Assembly: GCA_946547205.1 (NCBI GenBank)
Contig: CAMNPA010000093.1
Span: 1-5,947, forward strand
Length of the DNA stretch: 5,947 nt
Direction of reading: 5' to 3'
Source of the DNA: an uncultured Selenomonadales bacterium
GTDB taxonomy: Bacteria; Bacillota; Negativicutes; Selenomonadales; Selenomonadaceae
Below the pieces are notes generated by a model. It did no database searches. It was not told the DNA's origin and was given only the letters and a program-made list of their open reading frames with translations. This document shows positions 5,735 to 5,947 of the stretch, piece after piece. Position 1 is the first letter of the stretch; the number at the start of each line of letters is the position of its first letter. A program made the position numbers and the translations under genes.

Positions 5735-5944
5735 TCACGGAACGGGATCATAGCCGCCTTTGCAGAACGGATTGCAACGAAGTATTCGCCACAGAGCCAT
5801 CAGCCCGCCGCGCAACCAACCGTATTTTTTCAGAGCGTCAATGGCATAATTTGAGCACGTCGGAACGAATCGGCAACACGGTGACTTTAAAGGCGACAAC
5901 CACCGCTGATAAAATTTTATCAATGCTATTAAAAATCTCGTCAT
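5735..5944 (-). CDS. yidD: YidD, membrane protein insertion efficiency factor
   Basis: Small 69-residue membrane-associated protein that aids insertion of YidC substrates. The whole family signature is present: an amphipathic N-terminal helix (FLIALIKFYQRWLSPL), the cysteine-rich core with C23, C24, C30, the PTCSNYAI segment, C57 and C61, and the terminal GYDPVP. Length is typical. The ATG is three bases from the window edge, so its ribosome binding site cannot be seen; in related genomes rnpA lies immediately upstream, which would place it just outside this window. The stop is 28 bases before the preferred yidC start. Confidence 0.96.
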   Translation of the reverse strand: MTRFLIALIKFYQRWLSPLKSPCCRFVPTCSNYAIDALKKYGWLRGGLMALWRILRCNPFCKGGYDPVP

Positions 5945-5947
5945 GGC

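Overview
All protein genes and the single tRNA lie on the minus strand, so the window reads right to left: yidD (5735-5944), yidC (5029-5706), jag/khpB (4198-5028), tRNA-Pro(GGG) (4065-4141), a D-Ala-D-Ala carboxypeptidase dacA/dacF (2860-4002), alr (1681-2796), an M-class sirtuin (851-1681) and a zinc-type macrodomain hydrolase (84-854). No insertion sequence, CRISPR array or prophage is visible. The only stretch without a confident gene is the left 83 bases, which are extremely GC-rich at the very edge.

The organism looks like a Firmicute-lineage bacterium. YidC is the short form without the large periplasmic domain of proteobacteria. The set yidD-yidC-jag is the origin-proximal rpmH-rnpA-yidD-yidC-jag cluster of Firmicutes, and Shine-Dalgarno sites are strong (AAGGAGGT types). 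The style of YidC and Jag suggests Negativicutes (Selenomonadales-like), but that is an inference from remembered family character, not a database match.

The right third (4198-5944) is the membrane-protein insertion and RNA-binding module: YidD helps deliver substrates to the YidC insertase, and Jag/KhpB is an RNA-binding partner gene. After jag there is a good sigma-70 promoter (TTGCAA, 17-base spacer, extended -10 TAAAGT) that fires into tRNA-Pro. The middle (1681-4002) is wall metabolism: a secreted penicillin-binding DD-carboxypeptidase and alanine racemase, which makes the D-Ala used in the peptide stem. Each of these two genes is preceded by a terminator-like hairpin that ends only a few bases before its ribosome binding site, with no obvious promoter in between.

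The left part (84-1681) is the most interesting. A SirTM-type sirtuin, predicted to ADP-ribosylate protein, is followed by a zinc-dependent macrodomain predicted to remove ADP-ribose. Both are translationally coupled to alr and to each other by 1-base and 4-base stop/start overlaps. The GcvH-like lipoyl carrier and LplA2 ligase that accompany this pair in staphylococci and streptococci are not in the window, so the target of this reversible modification is open.
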